From positions 124,001 to 188,000 of the forward strand of contig NZ_JAHUWH010000009.1 of NCBI RefSeq assembly GCF_019219095.1: 64,000 bases of DNA. The letters run 5' to 3'. How positions within the stretch are numbered: the first letter of the stretch is position 1; every line of letters starts with the position of its first letter. The position numbers and the translations under genes are program-made. Positions 9,180-18,437 of the stretch are shown here, one piece after another. A model generated the notes under the pieces. The model was not told where the DNA came from and did no database searches. It saw only the letters and a program-made list of their open reading frames with translations. The DNA comes from Acidovorax sp. sic0104. GTDB lineage: Bacteria; Pseudomonadota; Gammaproteobacteria; Burkholderiales; Burkholderiaceae_C.

Positions 9180-10055
9180 TCACTTGCACGACGGCAGCTT
9201 CCACTCTGCCGCACGGTCCACACCGGCCCGTGCGTTCTGGCCCACCGGGATGTACCAGACGTCCTGCACCAGGCCGTAGGTCTTGCCGATCTTGCGCAGT
9301 TCGCAGCTGCCCCACAGCTTGGCGATCTCGGCGTTCACGGCCTTCACCAGCTCGGGGTTGTCCTTGTTCATGCCAAACACCACCTGGCCCAGGCCGGTGA
9401 GCAGAGGGTAGTCGGGCGATGCATCGGTGAACGCGTTGAACTTCACCTTCCACTGCGGGTTCTGCGAGATCGCGTACTGCATCACCGGCGGGTCGCCGAT
9501 CACCGCGTCGATGCGCCCGGCCAGCAGGTCGCGCACTGCTGCATCCGAGGTGTCGTACAGCGCCAGCTGCAGGCCGTTGATCTTGCGCAGCTCGGGAATG
9601 AACGAGAAGCCGGTGATGGTGCCGACCTTCTTGCCTTCCAGATCCTTGAGCTTGCTCCAGTCGGTCTTGTCCGACTGCGTGATGCCGTTCTTGAAGTAGT
9701 GGATGGGGTCGCTCAGCGCCATGATCTTCGAGCGCTGCTCCGTCCAGCCCATGGTGCCGGCCATCACGTCCACGCGCTTCGATTGCACCGAGGCGATGGT
9801 GCCAGACCACTCCATCAGCGCGGGCTTGACCTTGAGCTTGAGCGCCTCGGCAATGCGCTGCAGGATCTCGCCGTCGTAGCCCACCATCTTGCCGTCCTGA
9901 TAGCCCGTGCCCGGCATGTCGCCCGAGAACGCGATGGTGAAGGCGCCCTTGTCGACGGTGTCCAGGGCGTGGGCCGAAAGTCCCAGGGTGGACAGGCAGG
10001 TGGCGGCGGCGAACGAGGCCAGCAGCCTCGCGATCTTCGATGTGGGTTTGCGCAT
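9180..10055 (-). CDS. Periplasmic amino-acid-binding protein (SBP_bac_3 family)
   Basis: 291 residues with a Sec signal peptide (hydrophobic stretch to AHA near residue 30). The mature protein shows family 3 features: FTIAFSGDMPGTGYQDGKMVGYDGEI at the front in overlapping pieces, a VDVMAGTMGWTEQRSKIMALSDP cleft segment, and two Cys near the end (GSCELRK, LPSCK) that could form a disulphide. It stands alone, without permease or ATPase genes beside it, so it must serve a transporter elsewhere or act with the neighbouring chemoreceptor; the latter is only a positional guess. Confidence 0.9.
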   Translation of the reverse strand: MRKPTSKIARLLASFAAATCLSTLGLSAHALDTVDKGAFTIAFSGDMPGTGYQDGKMVGYDGEILQRIAEALKLKVKPALMEWSGTIASVQSKRVDVMAGTMGWTEQRSKIMALSDPIHYFKNGITQSDKTDWSKLKDLEGKKVGTITGFSFIPELRKINGLQLALYDTSDAAVRDLLAGRIDAVIGDPPVMQYAISQNPQWKVKFNAFTDASPDYPLLTGLGQVVFGMNKDNPELVKAVNAEIAKLWGSCELRKIGKTYGLVQDVWYIPVGQNARAGVDRAAEWKLPSCK

Positions 10056-10287
10056 GGTGGTGATCTCCAGAAGTCCGGTTGTTCCCTCCCACCGACTGAT
10101 GGGGTGAATGAACTTTAGGGATGCACACTGCGCGGCGATTGGAAGCGCTCTCGGCGAAATGGAATGGCCGCGACATCACGGGAAATCCCCAAGGATGGCC
10201 CGTTGTGTAGCCTGGCGGACAGTCCGTGCATCGCTGGCGGCCTACAGTGGTGCCTCTCAAAACCCACAACAGCGGAGACACCCCCCC

Positions 10288-11058
10288 ATGATCGCCATCC
10301 CCTCCCTGCAAGAAAGCGTCAGCCCCGAAGAATGGCAGCTGCGCTGCGACCTGGCCGCGTGCTACCGGCTCGTGAGCCTCTACGGCTGGAGCGACCTGGT
10401 CTTCACCCACATCAGCGCCAAGCTGCCCGAATCGGTCTCGGGCCCCGAGCATCACTTCCTCATCAACCCCTATGGCCTGATGTTCGAGGAGATCACCGCG
10501 TCGAGCCTGATCAAGGTGGACATGCAGTGCAACAAACTGCACGACTCGCCCTTCCCGGTGAACCCCGCAGGCTTCGTGATCCACAGCGCCGTGCACGAGG
10601 CGCGGCCCGAAGCCGGCTGCGTGCTGCACACCCACACCCGCGCGGGCGTGGCCGTCAGTGCACAGAAGGGCGGCGTGCTACCCATCAGCCAGCAGAGCAC
10701 CTTCGTGCTGGGCTCGCTGGCGTACCACGCGTATGAGGGCGTGGCCTTTCGCGACGAGGAAAAGCCGCGCCTGCAGGCCGACCTGAGCGAGGCCAACTTC
10801 CTCATGCTGCGCAACCACGGCTTGCTCACCGTGGGCAAGACGATTGCCGATGCGTTCCTGTCGATGTACACCTTCGAGAACACCTGCCGCATCCAGATCG
10901 ATGCGCAGGCGGGCGGCGAGCTTACGGCCGTGAATCCGCAGATCGTGAGCGGCGTGGCGCAGGCCATGCGCGTGCAGACAGGCGGCCTGGGCGGCGCGTT
11001 TGCCTGGCCGGCGCTGCTGCGCAAGGTGCAGCGCGAGGCACCGGGTTACGACAGCTGA
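10288..11058 (+). CDS. Class II aldolase/adducin family protein
   Basis: 256 residues. The zinc-binding pattern of class II aldolases is visible: HTHTRAGVAVSAQKGG (two metal His) and LRNHGLLTVGKTIADAF (third His). The N-terminal ITHISAKLP-like phrase (FTHISAKLPE) and NPYGLMFEEITASSL are typical of the aldolase/adducin fold found in fuculose- and ribulose-phosphate aldolases and in oxidative enzymes of similar fold. The bacterial SBP-plus-aldolase context does not define a substrate. Translation probably begins at the ATG after a CGGAGAC site; a longer upstream frame has no family resemblance. Confidence 0.88.
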   Translation: MIAIPSLQESVSPEEWQLRCDLAACYRLVSLYGWSDLVFTHISAKLPESVSGPEHHFLINPYGLMFEEITASSLIKVDMQCNKLHDSPFPVNPAGFVIHSAVHEARPEAGCVLHTHTRAGVAVSAQKGGVLPISQQSTFVLGSLAYHAYEGVAFRDEEKPRLQADLSEANFLMLRNHGLLTVGKTIADAFLSMYTFENTCRIQIDAQAGGELTAVNPQIVSGVAQAMRVQTGGLGGAFAWPALLRKVQREAPGYDS

Positions 11059-11170
11059 CGCCGCAGGGGCCGTCCCACACAACCGCGCGCATCCCAACGA
11101 CAGCAGGCGTCACGCACAAGGCATAGGATGGCGGGCTTCTCCGTCACTTTTTTGGAAGGACCATTTCATC

Positions 11171-11779
11171 ATGAAGCTGTACTACTCCCCCGGCGCCTGC
11201 TCTTTGTCCCCGCACATCGCCCTGCACGAGGCGGGCCTGGCCTTCACGCCCGTGCTCGCCAGCACCAAGAGCCACAAGCTGCAGGACGGCACCGACTACT
11301 ACAGCATCAACCCGCTGGGCTATGTGCCCATGCTGGAGCTGGACGATGGCACGCGCCTGCGCGAAGGCCCCGCCATCGTGCAGTACATCGCCGACCAGGT
11401 GCCCCTGAAGATGCTGGCGCCCACCAACGGCTCGCTGCAGCGCTACCGCCTGCAGGAATGGCTGACCTTCATCGGCACCGAGATCCACAAGGGCTTCAGC
11501 CCCCTGTTCAACCCCGCCACGCCCGAGGAATACAAGACCATGGCGCGCGAGAAGCTGCTGCAGCGGCTGCAGTGGGTGGACAGCCAGCTGGCCGACAAGC
11601 AGTACCTGATGGGCGACCAGTTCACCGTGGCCGATGGCTACCTGTTCACCGTGACCAACTGGGCCAAGCCCACCAACGTGGACATCTCGGGCCTGGCCAA
11701 CCTGGCGGCCTACCGCGAACGCGTGGGCGCCCGCCCCGCCGTGCAAGAGGCCATGAAGGCCGAAGGATTGCTGAAATAA
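11171..11779 (+). CDS. gstA: Glutathione S-transferase, beta class
   Basis: 202 residues, standard GST length. The N-terminal thioredoxin-like domain starts MKLYYSPGACSLSPHIALHE, with the Cys10 characteristic of bacterial beta-class GSTs (E. coli GstA type). The LGYVPMLELDDGTRLREGPAIV segment carries the cis-Pro and the glutathione gamma-glutamyl contact. The helical C-terminal domain contains the N-capping motif LMGDQFTVADGYLF. It probably conjugates glutathione to electrophiles in the cytoplasm. It is a single gene preceded by GGAAGGA. Confidence 0.92.
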   Translation: MKLYYSPGACSLSPHIALHEAGLAFTPVLASTKSHKLQDGTDYYSINPLGYVPMLELDDGTRLREGPAIVQYIADQVPLKMLAPTNGSLQRYRLQEWLTFIGTEIHKGFSPLFNPATPEEYKTMAREKLLQRLQWVDSQLADKQYLMGDQFTVADGYLFTVTNWAKPTNVDISGLANLAAYRERVGARPAVQEAMKAEGLLK

Positions 11780-11780
11780 G

Positions 11781-11885
11781 CGCCCCCTGAGGCGCTGCGC
11801 GCCTTCCCCCCTGTCTCGACTCGCTGCGCGATTCGGGAGGGAGACGCACCCGGTGGCCTGGCAGGGCCAGATCCACGGGTGCACT
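11781..11885. repeat. Dispersed Comamonadaceae intergenic repeat (CCCCTGAG/CTTCCCCC type)
   Basis: Directly after the gstA stop comes CGCCCCCTGAGGCGCTGCG followed by CGCCTTCCCCCCTG, GGAGGGAGACGCACCC and GGTGGCCTGGCAGGGCC. The same word order recurs at 29751-29850 and, in opposite orientation and shortened, at 46318-46395. From memory this is a common non-coding repeat of Acidovorax-like genomes. It sits between two convergent genes, where it may serve as a bidirectional transcription barrier. Confidence 0.65.
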
Positions 11886-11950
11886 GGCGTGGATCGCGCC
11901 CGTATCGCAGGGCAAGGGTTGTGCAACACGTGCCCAACCCGGCGCGAAGG

Positions 11951-12874
11951 CTAGCGCCCCTTCCAGGGCACAAAGCGCTGCTCCAGCCAGCGCATGAACC
12001 AGTCAAACGTCCAGGCCACCAGGCCGATGACCAGGATGCCCATCACCACCACGTCGGTGCGCAAAAAGTTGGAGGCGTTGAGCACCATCTGCCCCAGCCC
12101 CACGGTGGCCGCCACCATCTCGGCGGCCACGAGCGTGGTCCAGCCGAAGCCGATGGCGATGCGCAGGCCCACCATGATCTCGGGCAGCGCAGCGGGCACG
12201 ATGACGTGCCGCACCAGCTGCCAGCGGCCCGCGCCCAGCGACAGGGCGGCGTTGATCTGCTCCACGCTCGCACTGCGCACGCCGGCCTTGGCGGCCAGCG
12301 CGATGGGTGCAAAGCAGGCCAGGTAGATCAAGAGAATCTTGGACGCCTCGTCGATGCCCAGCCAGATCACGATCAGCGGCAGGTAGGCCAGCGGCGGCAG
12401 CGGGCGGTAGAACTCGATGGGCGGGTCGAACACGCCGCGCGCCACGCGGCTCACGCCCATCGCGATGCCCACCGGCACGGCCGTGGCGGCCGCCAGCGCG
12501 AAGGCGCCGAACACCCGGGTAGCGCTCCATTGCAGATGCTTCCACAGCGGCTCGCCGCCTTGGATGTTGCCTCGCCAGGCATCGCCGAAGGCACGCAGCA
12601 CCGCCTCGGGCGCGGGCAGGAACAGCGGCGGCACCCAGCCGCGCTGCGTGGCCAGCCACCACAGCGCCACCAGAACAGCCACGCAGGCGGCACTGATGGC
12701 GCGGCTCGGTCCGCTACCCGGCAGCCGGAAGGGCGCCACCGCGCGCAGCGCGGACACCACCGGAGGCAGCGCGGACGCTGCGGGGGGCGTGCCCTGTGCA
12801 TCGTGCACGGCAGCACCGGGCGCATCGCGGCCGATGCCCGGCACCACCAAGATCTGGCTCATGGCGTCAGGCAT
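11951..12874 (-). CDS. tauC: Taurine/sulfonate-type ABC transporter permease
   Basis: 307 residues with several membrane spans. The BPD_transp_1 loop ([29 protein letters not shown], in overlapping words) is that of TauC/SsuC permeases, and [21 protein letters not shown]-type spans precede it. The N-terminus is about 40 residues longer than E. coli TauC. The start at 12874 overlaps the ATPase stop by 8 bases; a second ATG at 12862 is also possible. It forms the channel of the TauABC-like system and ends close to the convergent gst gene. Confidence 0.88.
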   Translation of the reverse strand: MPDAMSQILVVPGIGRDAPGAAVHDAQGTPPAASALPPVVSALRAVAPFRLPGSGPSRAISAACVAVLVALWWLATQRGWVPPLFLPAPEAVLRAFGDAWRGNIQGGEPLWKHLQWSATRVFGAFALAAATAVPVGIAMGVSRVARGVFDPPIEFYRPLPPLAYLPLIVIWLGIDEASKILLIYLACFAPIALAAKAGVRSASVEQINAALSLGAGRWQLVRHVIVPAALPEIMVGLRIAIGFGWTTLVAAEMVAATVGLGQMVLNASNFLRTDVVVMGILVIGLVAWTFDWFMRWLEQRFVPWKGR

Positions 12875-13700
12875 GGGAGGGCTCCGCATCTGCCTCCACG
12901 CCCGGCGCGATCCAGTCCAGCACGCGCTCGCGCCAGGCAATGAACTGCGCATCCGATTTCACGGCGCGCGCGGCCCGGCCGCCCAGGTATTCGGTGTTGA
13001 ATGCCAGCGCATGCTGCTGCGCGATGCGGCCCGGGCGCGGCGTCATCACGATGAGGCGCGAGGCGAGGAACAGCGCCTCCTCCACGTCGTGGGTGATGAA
13101 GAAGATGGTCTTGCCCGTGCGCTTCCACAGCTGCAGCACCAGCTCCTGCAGCGACTCGCGCGTGAACGCGTCGAGCGCACCCAGCGGCTCGTCCATGAGC
13201 AGCACATCGGGGTCGCTGGCCAAAGCGCGGGCAATGCCCACGCGCTGCTGCATGCCGCCCGACAGTTGCCACACGGGCGCGTCGGCAAAGGGCTGCAGGC
13301 CCACCAGGGCCAGCTTTTCAGTGGCCAGGCGGCGTCGCTCGGCGCGCGGCACGCCGCGCAGGCGCAGGCCCAGCGCCACGTTGTCGACCACGTTGAGCCA
13401 GGGCATGAGAGCATGCTTTTGGAACACCACGCCGCGCTCCGCGCCCGGCCCGGTGACCGCATGTCCGTTCAGCGTGATGCTGCCGGACGATGCCTCGGTG
13501 AAGCCTGCGATGCAGTTGAGCAGCGTGGTCTTGCCGCAGCCCGAAGCACCCAGGGCCACCACCAGCTCGCCCCGCGCGATGTCGAGGTCCACGTTCTGCA
13601 GAGCGAGAACCGGCGATGCCTGGCGCGCGCCGGCATAGCGCACGTTCAGGCCCCGTATCCGCAGGCCTTGCTCTGCGCCGTGACCGTGGCTACCTGGCAC
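12867..13700 (-). CDS. tauB: Taurine/sulfonate-type ABC transporter ATP-binding protein
   Basis: 277 residues. Walker A is GASGCGKTT, the signature LSGGMQQR, Walker [14 protein letters not shown] and the switch [14 protein letters not shown]: the exact phrase set of the TauB/SsuB/NrtD group. It overlaps the upstream binding-protein gene by 11 bases and the downstream permease by 8. It powers import of an alkanesulfonate or related compound. No tauD dioxygenase or ssuD monooxygenase is next to it, so the substrate is assigned only to the family. Confidence 0.9.
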   Translation of the reverse strand: MPGSHGHGAEQGLRIRGLNVRYAGARQASPVLALQNVDLDIARGELVVALGASGCGKTTLLNCIAGFTEASSGSITLNGHAVTGPGAERGVVFQKHALMPWLNVVDNVALGLRLRGVPRAERRRLATEKLALVGLQPFADAPVWQLSGGMQQRVGIARALASDPDVLLMDEPLGALDAFTRESLQELVLQLWKRTGKTIFFITHDVEEALFLASRLIVMTPRPGRIAQQHALAFNTEYLGGRAARAVKSDAQFIAWRERVLDWIAPGVEADAEPSHA

Positions 13701-14715
13701 GCCGGACCCAGGCTGGGTTCACGCCGACAGAATAGTCGGGCAGCACGTTCTGGATGGTGCCCTGCTCTTTCAGGAAAGCCGCCGTGGCCGCCAGCGATTT
13801 CGCCACGCCCGAATCCTTGCCTCCGCCCAGCCATTGGCTGGATGCCTGCTCGGCGGGCGGCACGAAGGCGTACAGCGCCAGGCTTGCAGGCACGGAGGGT
13901 GCCTCGGCCCCGCTCCACTTGGCGACGGACTTGACCTCGGTCGAATCGGCATTCCACGCGGCCTTGTGGCCGGTGTAGGCCTTGTCGGCATCGGCCAGCA
14001 CCTGAACGAACTGCGCGAGGAAGCCGTCATGTTCCTTGGCAAAAGCCTTGGTCACCGCCAGCCCGTCGAACGTGGCCTTGCCCGTCTTGGCCGCGATCTG
14101 GCCCGAGGTGATGATCACCTTGCCGCTGCCCTTGGCCTTGGCCAGCACCGGGTCCCAGACGAAGGTGGCGTCGATGTCGCCGCGCTCCCAGGCCGCCAGG
14201 ATCTCGGGCGGGCGCAGGTTCACGATCTGCACGCTCTTGGGGTCCACGCCCGCATCCTGCAGCGCCACCAGCGCATGGAAGTGCGTAGTCGACACGTAGG
14301 GCAGGCCGATCTTCTTGCCCTTCAAGTCGGCCAGCGTGTTCACGCCCGAGCCGTTGCGCGCCACCAGGGCCTCGGCATCATGGATGTTGTCCAGCACCCA
14401 GAACACCTCGATGGGCACGCCCTGCGAGATGGCCGAGGCGATGGGCGACGAGCCCGCCTCGCCGATATGGATGGCGCCCGAGGCGAGCGCGCGCACCACC
14501 TCGGCGCCGCTGCCCAGCTTGCGGTAGGTGACCTTGTAGCCCGTGCGCTTCTCGACCTCGCGGGTCTCCTGCGCATGGCGCCAGGGCACGACCATGTCCT
14601 GGTAGCCGATCACCACCTCGCGCGTCTGCGCCAGGGCGCTGAAGCCCAGTACCGTGCCCACCAGCAAGGCCGCGGCCTGGATGCTGGTTCTGCGTGTTGT
14701 TGTTGTCGTTGCCAT
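13690..14715 (-). CDS. tauA: Taurine-type ABC transporter substrate-binding protein
   Basis: 341 residues. The signal peptide ([17 protein letters not shown]) precedes a mature start [17 protein letters not shown], matching TauA, where the binding pocket loop follows. [20 protein letters not shown] and [19 protein letters not shown] are characteristic of taurine-binding proteins. The start at MATTTTT is chosen because the upstream extension lacks signal-peptide character. It is the first gene of the tau-like operon, 202 bp from the MFS gene. Confidence 0.9.
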   Translation of the reverse strand: MATTTTTRRTSIQAAALLVGTVLGFSALAQTREVVIGYQDMVVPWRHAQETREVEKRTGYKVTYRKLGSGAEVVRALASGAIHIGEAGSSPIASAISQGVPIEVFWVLDNIHDAEALVARNGSGVNTLADLKGKKIGLPYVSTTHFHALVALQDAGVDPKSVQIVNLRPPEILAAWERGDIDATFVWDPVLAKAKGSGKVIITSGQIAAKTGKATFDGLAVTKAFAKEHDGFLAQFVQVLADADKAYTGHKAAWNADSTEVKSVAKWSGAEAPSVPASLALYAFVPPAEQASSQWLGGGKDSGVAKSLAATAAFLKEQGTIQNVLPDYSVGVNPAWVRRAR

Positions 14716-14917
14716 CGGGAAAATGTCCTCTCGGGGTGCGTCGAAACCGGCCGGGCTGCGGCGCGGGTCCGGCCTCGGCATGAGAGAAAAATTCTAGGCA
14801 GCAGGGCCTGCCCCAGCTTGCACTGGTTTCGCGCTTGCATATGCGAAAACCGAGGAAGCGCGACCTCCCGATGTGTGCGGGGGACGAACCCGCACCGCGC
14901 ATGACACCCCGGTGCAC

Positions 14918-16168
14918 TCAGGCGCTGGCGGCTGGCGCGGACAGCGGCTTCTGGCGCGACGCCACCAGCGCCCCCGCCCACAGCGCGCAGGCCGAGAACA
15001 CCAGCCCGCGCGCCAGGCCGCCCGGGCCGTCGGCGATCCAGCCGACCACCGTGGGCCCCACGATCTGCCCGGCTGCGAACACGATGGTGAATGCACTGAT
15101 GCCGCTGGCCCAGAGCACCTGGGGAAGGTTGTGGCGCACCAGGGCCGTGGTCGATGCCACGACGGACAGGAATACTCCGCCGAACAGCAGGCCCGAGCCC
15201 AGCACCACCGGCCACGACGAGGTCAGCGCCGGCAGCACCGTGGCCACGCCCAGCAGGCCGCTCAGCAGCGCCAACGCCTGCCCGCCCCGGCTGCGGTCCA
15301 AAAGCCCCGCCCAGATGCGCGACGACAGCACCACGGCCAGCCCCAGCAGTGCATAGAACCAGGTCACTGCGGCGCCGCTCGCACCCTGCTCGCGCAGCAG
15401 CGCCACCACGAAGGTCATGTAGCCGATGTAGCCCACGCCAAAGAGGCCGTAGCCCAGCAGCGCAGGCGCCAGGGCCCGCCAGCGCAAGCGGGCAGGCGGG
15501 TGCTGCAGGTTGAAGGCGGTGGCTGCGGGCGCCGGAGCCGCCAGGGCCTGCAGCCGCCGCGCAGGCCACAGCAGTGCTGCGGTGGCAAGCGCGCAGGCGA
15601 GCGCGAGCGCCCACCAGGCCCAGCCCCAGGCATGCGGCGCGGGCGCGCCCGCCAGCACCGCGGGCACCAGCAGCGCCGACAGGCTGATGCCCCAGCCCGT
15701 GCCGCCGTAGTACAGCCCCAGCAGCAGGCCGCCGCGCCCCTCCACGTGCGCACCCAGGCGGGCCGCGAGCAACCCGCCCGCGATGAACACCAGCGCACTG
15801 GCCCCACCGGCCAGCAGGCGCTGCAGCAGGAGCGGCACCGCATCCACGAAGAACCCGCTGAGCCCCATGAACACCGATGCCAGCGCGGCACCGGCCACCA
15901 GCACGGTTCCGGGCGCCACGCGCCGCAGCAGCCATGGCGTGGCGAGCGCGCCCAGCAGGTAGCCCAGCGCATTCACGGTGTTCATCGCCCCGGCGAGCGT
16001 ATAGCTCCAGCCCAGGTCCTCGCGCATCGGCGGCAACAGCAGCGCGTATGCGAACCGCGTGATACCGAGCGACACCGCAGCGCCCATGGAGAGCGCCACC
16101 GCAAGCCACAGCGCGGGCAACGGGGCGGATGGCCGGGGCGCGCCGGGCGGTGCGGGGTGGGAGGGCAT
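14918..16168 (-). CDS. MFS transporter, YbfB/YjiJ (MFS_4) family
   Basis: 416 residues with about twelve hydrophobic spans. GITRFAYALLLPPMREDLGWSYTLAGAMNTVNALGYL (read in pieces) is the highly typical first-loop signature of YbfB/YjiJ-family permeases. The family is widespread and its substrates are largely undefined. The ATG at 16168 is preferred over an in-frame TTG three codons upstream. It points the same way as the tau-like operon, but the 202-bp gap suggests a separate transcript. Confidence 0.9.
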   Translation of the reverse strand: MPSHPAPPGAPRPSAPLPALWLAVALSMGAAVSLGITRFAYALLLPPMREDLGWSYTLAGAMNTVNALGYLLGALATPWLLRRVAPGTVLVAGAALASVFMGLSGFFVDAVPLLLQRLLAGGASALVFIAGGLLAARLGAHVEGRGGLLLGLYYGGTGWGISLSALLVPAVLAGAPAPHAWGWAWWALALACALATAALLWPARRLQALAAPAPAATAFNLQHPPARLRWRALAPALLGYGLFGVGYIGYMTFVVALLREQGASGAAVTWFYALLGLAVVLSSRIWAGLLDRSRGGQALALLSGLLGVATVLPALTSSWPVVLGSGLLFGGVFLSVVASTTALVRHNLPQVLWASGISAFTIVFAAGQIVGPTVVGWIADGPGGLARGLVFSACALWAGALVASRQKPLSAPAASA

Positions 16169-16354
16169 GGCGTGCAATTTTGCCGCAGCCGCCCTTTGCG
16201 CGCTGGCCGGGCAGCTCGAGCCAATAGCACAAAACCAGAGCCCTTGTTGACGCCAGTGCGCTGCACGTTTCGCGCTGCAGCATTAACCTTCGGCCTTCGA
16301 ACGATGGCCCCTGCCGACGTTTTCATCCCACGCTCTATCCGGAAGTTTCATCCC

Positions 16355-17458
16355 ATGCCATTCCTGTCCGACCCCGTCCAAGCCGGTGACCTGCAACTGG
16401 CCAATCGCATCGCCATGGCGCCGCTCACGCGCAACCGCTCGCCCAACGCCGTGCCCACCGACCTGGTGGCCACCTACTACACGCAGCGCGCCAGCGCCGG
16501 GCTGATCATTTCCGAAGCCACCGCCATCTCGCACCAGGGCCAGGGCTACGCCGACGTCCCGGGCCTGTATGCGCCCGAGCAGATCGCGGGCTGGAAGAAG
16601 GTCACGTCGTCCGTGCACGCCGCCGGCGGCAAGATCGTGGTGCAGCTGTGGCACGTGGGCCGCGTCTCGCACACCGACCTGCAGCCGGGTAACGCCGCAC
16701 CCGTGGCACCCTCGGCCATCCAGGCCAAGACCAAGACCGTGCTCATCAAGGACGGCGTGCCCACCTTCACCGAAACGTCCGTGCCCCGCGCGCTGGAGCT
16801 GTCAGAGCTGCCCGGCATCGTCGATGACTACCGCCGCGCCGCACGCGCGGCCATCGATGCAGGCTTTGACGGTGTGGAGGTGCACGCCGCCAACGGCTAC
16901 CTGATCGACCAGTTCCTCAAGACGGGCGCCAACCACCGCACCGACGCCTACGGCGGCAGCATCGAGAACCGCGCCCGCCTGCTGCTCGAAGTGGTCAACG
17001 CCATCACCGCAGAGATCGGCGCCGGCCGCACCGGCATCCGCCTGTCACCCGTCACGCCCGCCAACGACGTGGTGGACGCCGACCCGCAGCCGTTGTTCGA
17101 CTATGTAGTGCGCCAGCTGGGCCCGCTGGGCCTGTCGTACATCCACGTGATCGAAGGCGCCACCGGCGGCCCGCGCGACATTCCGGACCGTCCCTTCGAC
17201 TATGCCGCGCTCAAGGCCGCATACCGCGCTGCGGGCGGCCAGGGCGCCTGGATGGTGAACAACGCCTACGACAAGGCCCTGGCCGAAACGGCGCTGGCCA
17301 ACGGTGCCGACATCGTGGCCTTCGGCCGCCCCTTCATCGCCAACCCGGACCTGGTGCAGCGCCTGCAAAAGGACGCGCCGCTGAACGAGGTGAACCGCGC
17401 CACGCTGTACGGCGGCGGTGCCGAGGGGTACACGGACTATCCTGCGCTGGCGGCGTGA
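16355..17458 (+). CDS. Old Yellow Enzyme family alkene reductase (NemA-like)
   Basis: 367 residues, normal length. Motifs of the OYE barrel in order: NRIAMAPLTRNRS near residue 20 (FMN contact), VQLWHVGRVSH (~95-105), GVEVHAANGYLIDQFL with the substrate-binding His/Asn pair, TDAYGGSIENRARLLLEVV, and ADIVAFGRPFIANPDLV near the C-terminus (phosphate binding). It should reduce activated alkenes, nitroesters or N-ethylmaleimide using NAD(P)H. The reading frame stays open far upstream on the antisense of the MFS gene, but the family begins exactly at this ATG. It is divergent from the MFS gene. Confidence 0.93.
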   Translation: MPFLSDPVQAGDLQLANRIAMAPLTRNRSPNAVPTDLVATYYTQRASAGLIISEATAISHQGQGYADVPGLYAPEQIAGWKKVTSSVHAAGGKIVVQLWHVGRVSHTDLQPGNAAPVAPSAIQAKTKTVLIKDGVPTFTETSVPRALELSELPGIVDDYRRAARAAIDAGFDGVEVHAANGYLIDQFLKTGANHRTDAYGGSIENRARLLLEVVNAITAEIGAGRTGIRLSPVTPANDVVDADPQPLFDYVVRQLGPLGLSYIHVIEGATGGPRDIPDRPFDYAALKAAYRAAGGQGAWMVNNAYDKALAETALANGADIVAFGRPFIANPDLVQRLQKDAPLNEVNRATLYGGGAEGYTDYPALAA

Positions 17459-17551
17459 CGGGAACAGCCCGGCGGGCCGCTTGACAGTCCGCACCGTTCG
17501 CTCAGTCCACGCCATCCACACCGTTGAATCGTTCTGCAGGGTGGCATCTCA

Positions 17552-17620
17552 CCCACCGTTCGGGCTGAGCCTGTCGAAGCCCTGCGCGGCGCTTCGACAT
17601 GCTCAGCGTGAACGGTGTGG
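17552..17620. repeat. Imperfect palindromic repeat of the CTTCGACA/TGTCGAAG dispersed type
   Basis: The left arm contains CCGTTCGGGCTGAGCCTG followed by TCGAAG; the right arm carries CTTCGACATGCTCAGCG followed by TGAACGG, its near reverse complement, separated by CCCTGCGCGGCG. This is the widespread proteobacterial intergenic palindrome (CCGTTCG...TTCGACAGGCTCAG family). It lies between the convergent alkene-reductase and hemerythrin genes and can fold into a long hairpin, but no T-run follows. Confidence 0.7.
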
Positions 17621-17691
17621 GGTGATTTGGCAGCGCGGTGCGGGAGACTCCGAGTCCGTACAACCTCCGGCACTCTGACGCTGTCCTGCGC

Positions 17692-18270
17692 TCAACCCAG
17701 CCCGATGGGGCTCGGCGCCCGCATCACGATGCGGGTGAACAGGCGGTCATAGGCCGGGTCCCGCGCAGGGCCCTGCGCCAGCGGGTTGGCGTTGCCCGCA
17801 AAGGCAGCGTCGATGGCGGTCCAGTCGGCCTCTGCCAGACTCTTCTGCGCGGCCGGCAGCACCACGGCCTCCTCCAGCCGCATGTGCTCCAGGTAGAAGC
17901 CGACATACCTGCGCAGCGCATCCGCAAACACCTCGCGGCGCGACTCGCCCATCAGTTCCCAGCCCAGCAGCAGATGCTGCAGCTCGCGCACGGCAGCCTC
18001 CCCTCCGGCATGTTCGCGTTCGAGCTGTGCTATGGCCTCCGCGGCCTCGGGCGAGCGCTCGGCCACCTTGGGGAAAAGCCACTGCGATTCCTTGGGATGG
18101 TGCTGGCGCTCGGGAAACTCGTCGATGTAGAACAGCATCGCGCGCATCACGTCGAAAAACGCGGCAGGCTCGTCGCCAGGCCCCTGGTCGAGCAAGAGGC
18201 GCAGCGAATGCAGCACCGCTGCCAGCGACGCATGCTCTTCGCGAATGGTGCGCAGGCTGATGGACGGCAT
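17692..18270 (-). CDS. Hemerythrin-domain (HHE) protein
   Basis: 192 residues with the helical HHE pattern: IREEHASLAAVLHSLR, FYIDEFPERQHHPKESQWLFP, LEREHAGGE and FYLEHMRLEEAVVLPAAQ supply the regularly spaced His and Glu that bind a di-iron centre. Related proteins sense or carry oxygen or nitric oxide. The ATG at 18270 has GGAG 8 bases upstream; the longer frame above it lacks one. It is a lone gene next to a chemoreceptor, and no regulatory link is visible. Confidence 0.88.
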   Translation of the reverse strand: MPSISLRTIREEHASLAAVLHSLRLLLDQGPGDEPAAFFDVMRAMLFYIDEFPERQHHPKESQWLFPKVAERSPEAAEAIAQLEREHAGGEAAVRELQHLLLGWELMGESRREVFADALRRYVGFYLEHMRLEEAVVLPAAQKSLAEADWTAIDAAFAGNANPLAQGPARDPAYDRLFTRIVMRAPSPIGLG

Positions 18271-18378
18271 GGCAACTCTCCAGGGTGGACACAACAACAG
18301 CCCGAGGTTGTCACGCAGGCGCGCTGCGGCCCATGACGCAGGTCAAACACTGCCCAAAGAGCTTCAGGCGCAGCAATG

Positions 18379-18410
18379 AAAAAAGCCCTGCAAGCCAAAG
18401 CCTGCAGGGC
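18379..18410 (-). terminator. Rho-independent terminator of the chemoreceptor gene
   Basis: On the minus strand GCCCTGCA (18410-18403) pairs with TGCAGGGC (18392-18385) across a 10-base loop, followed at once by six T residues (18384-18379). It lies 28 bp beyond the stop of the chemoreceptor gene, a textbook intrinsic terminator. Confidence 0.9.
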
Positions 18411-18437
18411 CGTGTGCATGGCGCCTTCAGCGCCAGC

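Noticed and set aside
14873-16354. Long plus-strand open frame upstream of the Old Yellow Enzyme gene
   Set aside because: It is antisense to the MFS gene, low-complexity (Arg/Pro/His) and joins the real enzyme only because GC-rich DNA lacks stops in that frame.
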